From the NCBI GenBank assembly GCA_965656715.1, contig CBFHLR010000015.1:1-64000 (forward strand): a stretch of 64,000 bases of DNA, read 5' to 3'. The translations under genes and the position numbers were made by a program. Under the pieces are notes generated by a model that was not told the origin of the DNA, did no database searches, and was given only the letters and a program-made list of their open reading frames with translations. Source of the DNA: Coraliomargarita sp965656715 (GTDB lineage Bacteria > Verrucomicrobiota > Verrucomicrobiia > Opitutales > Coraliomargaritaceae). Shown here in pieces: positions 63,217 to 64,000 of this stretch (its first letter is position 1; every line of letters starts with the position of its first letter).

Positions 63217-64000
63217 TTAATCTTTATTCAAATAGTTGAGTCGATTGAGGTTACTGGCCTGCGGCTCTCCAGGAGTGGAACGCCCACGCGCCATGTCTGC
63301 CTTTAATTTCTCAAACAAGCGTTGGCTCACTTCCGGATGTTGCCCCCACAGATTATTATATTCGCCCACATCCTCTTTCAAATTAAACAAGCCCATCTCA
63401 AGCTCCTGCTTGTTGGCCTTCTTGTTGCCCTTGGTGAGGTAGCGCCGGCCTCCGGGCGTCCAACCACCGGAGCCTTCGGCTACAATCAATTTCCAATCGC
63501 CGTCGGTGATCGCCAGCTTGGCGGAAATCGTATCGTAGATGGCACTCGTGCGCGGCGAGGTCTCTGAAGTCCCCTTCAAGAGTGAGAGAAAGCTAATCGA
63601 GTCCTCGCCTTCGTTGTCTGCCAGTGGCTGCCCGGTGAGCTCGGCGAAGGTCGCAAGAAAGTCGACCTGCGAAACCAGTTGGTCGCTTTGACGCCCCTTC
63701 GGCGCACCGGCCGGCCATTGCAGGACAAAAGGCAAACGATTCCCGCCCTCGTAGAGATCCGCCTTTTGACCGCGATATAGATAACTCGGGTTGTGGCCTC
63801 GCTCTAAGAGGTAGGGAAAATCCGCAATGTGAGAGCATCCATTGTCGGCAGTAAAAATCACAATCGTGTCGTCGTCCAATCCCGTTGCCCGCAAGGCATC
63901 CAAGACCTGCCCAACCACGCCATCGGTCTGCATCGTGAAATCCGCATACTGTGATCCCAGCTCGCTCTTGCCCGCCCATTCCGACGACGGCACAATCGGG
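63217..64000 (-). CDS. S1-type sulfatase, N-terminus outside the window
   Basis: C-terminal 260 residues of a sulfatase. It starts within the window edge at PIVPSSEWAGKSELG and contains the late active-site segment DDDTIVIFTADNGCSH, YEGGNRLPFVLQWP and ITDGDWKLIV. The formylglycine motif and metal-binding Asp pair lie to the right, outside the window. It ends with a polar tail. It is probably the gene before the TIM-barrel gene in one operon. Confidence 0.92.
   Translation of the reverse strand, partial: PIVPSSEWAGKSELGSQYADFTMQTDGVVGQVLDALRATGLDDDTIVIFTADNGCSHIADFPYLLERGHNPSYLYRGQKADLYEGGNRLPFVLQWPAGAPKGRQSDQLVSQVDFLATFAELTGQPLADNEGEDSISFLSLLKGTSETSPRTSAIYDTISAKLAITDGDWKLIVAEGSGGWTPGGRRYLTKGNKKANKQELEMGLFNLKEDVGEYNNLWGQHPEVSQRLFEKLKADMARGRSTPGEPQASNLNRLNYLNKD

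Noticed and set aside
1..64000. tRNA, rRNA or riboswitch
   Set aside because: No cloverleaf, rRNA segment or known riboswitch consensus was noticed on reading; a covariance-model scan was not possible.

Overview
The window looks like a polysaccharide-utilisation locus of a marine Verrucomicrobiota bacterium (Opitutia/Puniceicoccales-like, as in Lentimonas or Coraliomargarita). That placement is inferred from gene content: 14 S1-type sulfatases plus one sulfatase remnant, GH2 and GH95 enzymes, SHD1-like domains, a PEP-CTERM protein, DUF1080 with Gfo/Idh/MocA enzymes, and no SusC/SusD pair. Two runs of exactly 99 N (31632-31730 and 44323-44421) show a draft assembly. The second gap joins two separate sulfatase genes into one false reading frame.

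Layout. 1-11634 (minus): GH2 enzyme followed by six sulfatases, the last leaving the window. 12059-14295 (plus): an SHD1-like secreted protein and an FG-GAP/VCBS protein. 14356-19478 (minus) with divergent 19605-20648 (plus): DUF1080, two Gfo/Idh/MocA oxidoreductases, a cupin isomerase-like protein, a PAS-AraC regulator and a TIM-barrel isomerase. This set resembles a 3-keto-glycoside pathway. 20794-24748 (minus): GH95 and an unrecognised TIM-barrel protein. 24981-26644: a scar holding a sulfatase stump, an orphan CopG antitoxin with a cut toxin, an IS3 remnant, the tail of a histidine kinase and a frameshifted response regulator. 26727-35419 (minus): ApbE, GH2, sulfatase, GH2. 35555-45773 (minus): six sulfatases and a small membrane protein. 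45950-50973 (minus): FAD oxidoreductase and LacZ-type GH2. 51094-56865 (minus): two esterases and a large SGNH/Ig/LamG protein. 57763-60339 (plus): an intact two-component system. 60548-64000 (minus): a PEP-CTERM protein, a second copy of the TIM-barrel family and a partial sulfatase.

Main observation. Most minus-strand units begin with the same promoter: a 16-bp palindrome (CTACTGA-N2-TCAGTAG), exactly one base, a -35 like TTGTGT or TTACGC, a 16-17 bp spacer and a -10 like TATACT or TAGACT. I count seven such promoters plus an eighth palindrome with a weak -10 next to the two-component system. The kinase has two discoidin-like (F5/8C/CBM32-type) extracytoplasmic modules, so a plausible model is that it senses a glycan and its LuxR-type regulator activates the locus through the palindrome. 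A ninth promoter (53656-53700) has the same geometry but a different palindrome. A second, destroyed copy of the two-component system lies at 25915-26644.

The enzymes together suggest stepwise desulfation, deacylation and exo-hydrolysis of a sulfated galactose- and/or fucose-containing algal glycan. The exact substrate cannot be read from the sequence. No endo-acting polysaccharidase, transporter or sulfatase-maturating enzyme is visible.
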